A stretch of 13,452 bases of DNA from DASXTS01 sp036505275 (GTDB lineage: Bacteria; Actinomycetota; Actinomycetes; Mycobacteriales; Pseudonocardiaceae): contig DASXTS010000431.1 in assembly GCA_036505275.1 (NCBI GenBank), positions 1 through 13,452 of the forward strand. Reading direction: 5' to 3'. Numbering within the stretch: position 1 is the stretch's first letter; each line of letters opens with the position of its first letter. Positions 12,596-13,452 of the stretch are shown here, piece after piece. The translations under genes were made by a program, and so were the position numbers. The notes beneath the pieces are model-generated. The model worked only from the letters and a program-made list of their open reading frames with translations. It ran no database searches and had not been told where the DNA came from.

Positions 12596-13452
12596 GTGGA
12601 ACTGCGGCGCATGGGCGACTCCGGGCTGGTTGTCAGCGTGGTCGGGCTCGGCTGCAACAACCTCGGCCGGCCGGGCACCGGCACCGTCGACAAGCAGGGC
12701 ACCCGCGCGGTGGTGGACGCCGCGCTGGAGAGCGGCATCGTGCTGTTCGATGTCGCCGACAGCTACGGCACGCCGCGCGGCCGGGCCGAGGAGCTGCTCG
12801 GCGAGGCGCTGGCCGGCCGCCGCGAGCAGGCGATCGTCGCCACCAAGTTCGGCATGGACCTCGGCGGCGCCAACGGCCCCGACTTCGACGCCCGCGGCTC
12901 CCGGCGCTACATCCGGCTCGCCGTCGAGGCCTCGCTGCGCCGGCTGCGCACCGACTGGATCGACCTCTACCAGCTGCACCGGCCGGACCCGCTCACCCCG
13001 ATCGAGGAGACCCTGACCGCGCTCGCCGACCTGGTCCGCGAGGGCATGGTCCGCTACCTCGGCCACTGCAACCTCACGGGCTGGCAGATCGCCGACCTGG
13101 CATGGACGGCCCGCTCGCGCGGGCTGCCTGCCCCGGTGTCCGCGCAGAACCACTATTCGCTGCTGGAACGCGACGCCGAGCGCGAGGTGGTGCCGGCCTG
13201 CGAGCACTTCGGGCTCGGCGTGCTGCCGTACTTCCCGCTGGCCAGCGGCCTGCTCACTGGAAAGTACTCGGCGCATGCACGGCCGCCGGCAGGATCCAGG
13301 CTGGCCGGCCGCGACCAGATGCTGGCCGAGGCACCGTGGTCTCGCATCGAGGCCCTGCGCGCGGTCGCCGAACGCGCCGGCGTTCCCCTGCTGGACCTCG
13401 CGATCGGCGGCCTCGCCGCACAGCCCGCGGTGGCCTCGGTGATCGCCGGCGC
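12596..13452 (+). CDS. Aldo/keto reductase, 3' end missing
   Basis: The first 285 codons of an NAD(P)H-dependent aldo/keto reductase are present; the gene runs off the window. These cytoplasmic TIM-barrel enzymes reduce aldehydes and ketones. The catalytic tetrad is visible as Asp52 and Tyr57 (FDVADSYGTPRGRAEELLG), Lys84 (ATKFG) and His128 (DLYQLHRPD). Later family blocks are VRYLGHCNLTGWQI, AQNHYSLLERDAE and GVLPYFPLASGLLTGKY, which place it in the broad AKR group with YajO/Tas-like members. The missing end should carry only the last cofactor-binding residues and final helices. The start GTG 12596 is chosen from the TAGCCT hexamer seven bases upstream and from the conserved opening LRRMGDSGLVVSVVGLG. 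It is divergent from the gamma-glutamyltransferase gene across the remnant region. Substrate cannot be inferred. Confidence 0.95.
   Translation, partial: MELRRMGDSGLVVSVVGLGCNNLGRPGTGTVDKQGTRAVVDAALESGIVLFDVADSYGTPRGRAEELLGEALAGRREQAIVATKFGMDLGGANGPDFDARGSRRYIRLAVEASLRRLRTDWIDLYQLHRPDPLTPIEETLTALADLVREGMVRYLGHCNLTGWQIADLAWTARSRGLPAPVSAQNHYSLLERDAEREVVPACEHFGLGVLPYFPLASGLLTGKYSAHARPPAGSRLAGRDQMLAEAPWSRIEALRAVAERAGVPLLDLAIGGLAAQPAVASVIAG

Noticed and set aside
12260..13276. Upstream extension of the gamma-glutamyltransferase frame to a 940-residue protein
   Set aside because: The extension is antisense to the well-supported aldo/keto reductase, shows no domain, and the family start is at 12259 with its own promoter-like hexamer.

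Overview
The window reads as chromosomal DNA of a high-GC actinomycete. Almost every reading frame is open on both strands, third codon positions are nearly all G or C, GTG starts are common, and SHOCT, FkbM, DUF6597-AraC and DUF6343-like families are present. A member of Pseudonocardiales or a neighbouring order is a reasonable guess, but this is inference. No rRNA, tRNA, insertion sequence, phage gene or CRISPR array was seen.

Layout, left to right. msrA (minus strand) opens the window. Divergent from it is a tight three-gene plus-strand operon at 843-7127 whose genes overlap by 8 and 3 bases: a membrane protein with a SHOCT-like N-terminus, a Pro/Thr-rich cytoplasmic linker and an extracytoplasmic domain; a 1323-residue fusion of two glycosyltransferases, a coiled coil and an FkbM methyltransferase; and a class I methyltransferase carrying an inserted beta-sandwich-like domain. 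Facing this operon, only 36 bases beyond its last stop, is a membrane-anchored AlgJ/AlgX-like O-acetyltransferase on the minus strand. Divergent from that are an AraC-type regulator and a PhnB-like VOC protein. A repeat-rich intergenic stretch (9854-10160) follows, then a small two-helix membrane protein, a minus-strand gamma-glutamyltransferase, a probable gene remnant, and the first 285 codons of an aldo/keto reductase cut by the window edge.

The four central genes suggest a cassette that builds and decorates a surface glycan: sugar transfer and methylation in the cytoplasm, O-acetylation outside, and a membrane protein that could link the two sides. The target glycan cannot be read from the sequence. 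The remaining genes look like independent housekeeping or stress functions.

Five genes (msrA, the AlgJ-like gene, VOC, the gamma-glutamyltransferase and the aldo/keto reductase) have a TANNNT hexamer exactly seven bases before an ATG or GTG. This is the signature of leaderless transcripts and it settles several start codons. Genes inside the operon instead use Shine-Dalgarno sequences or stop/start overlaps. No convincing intrinsic terminator was found.
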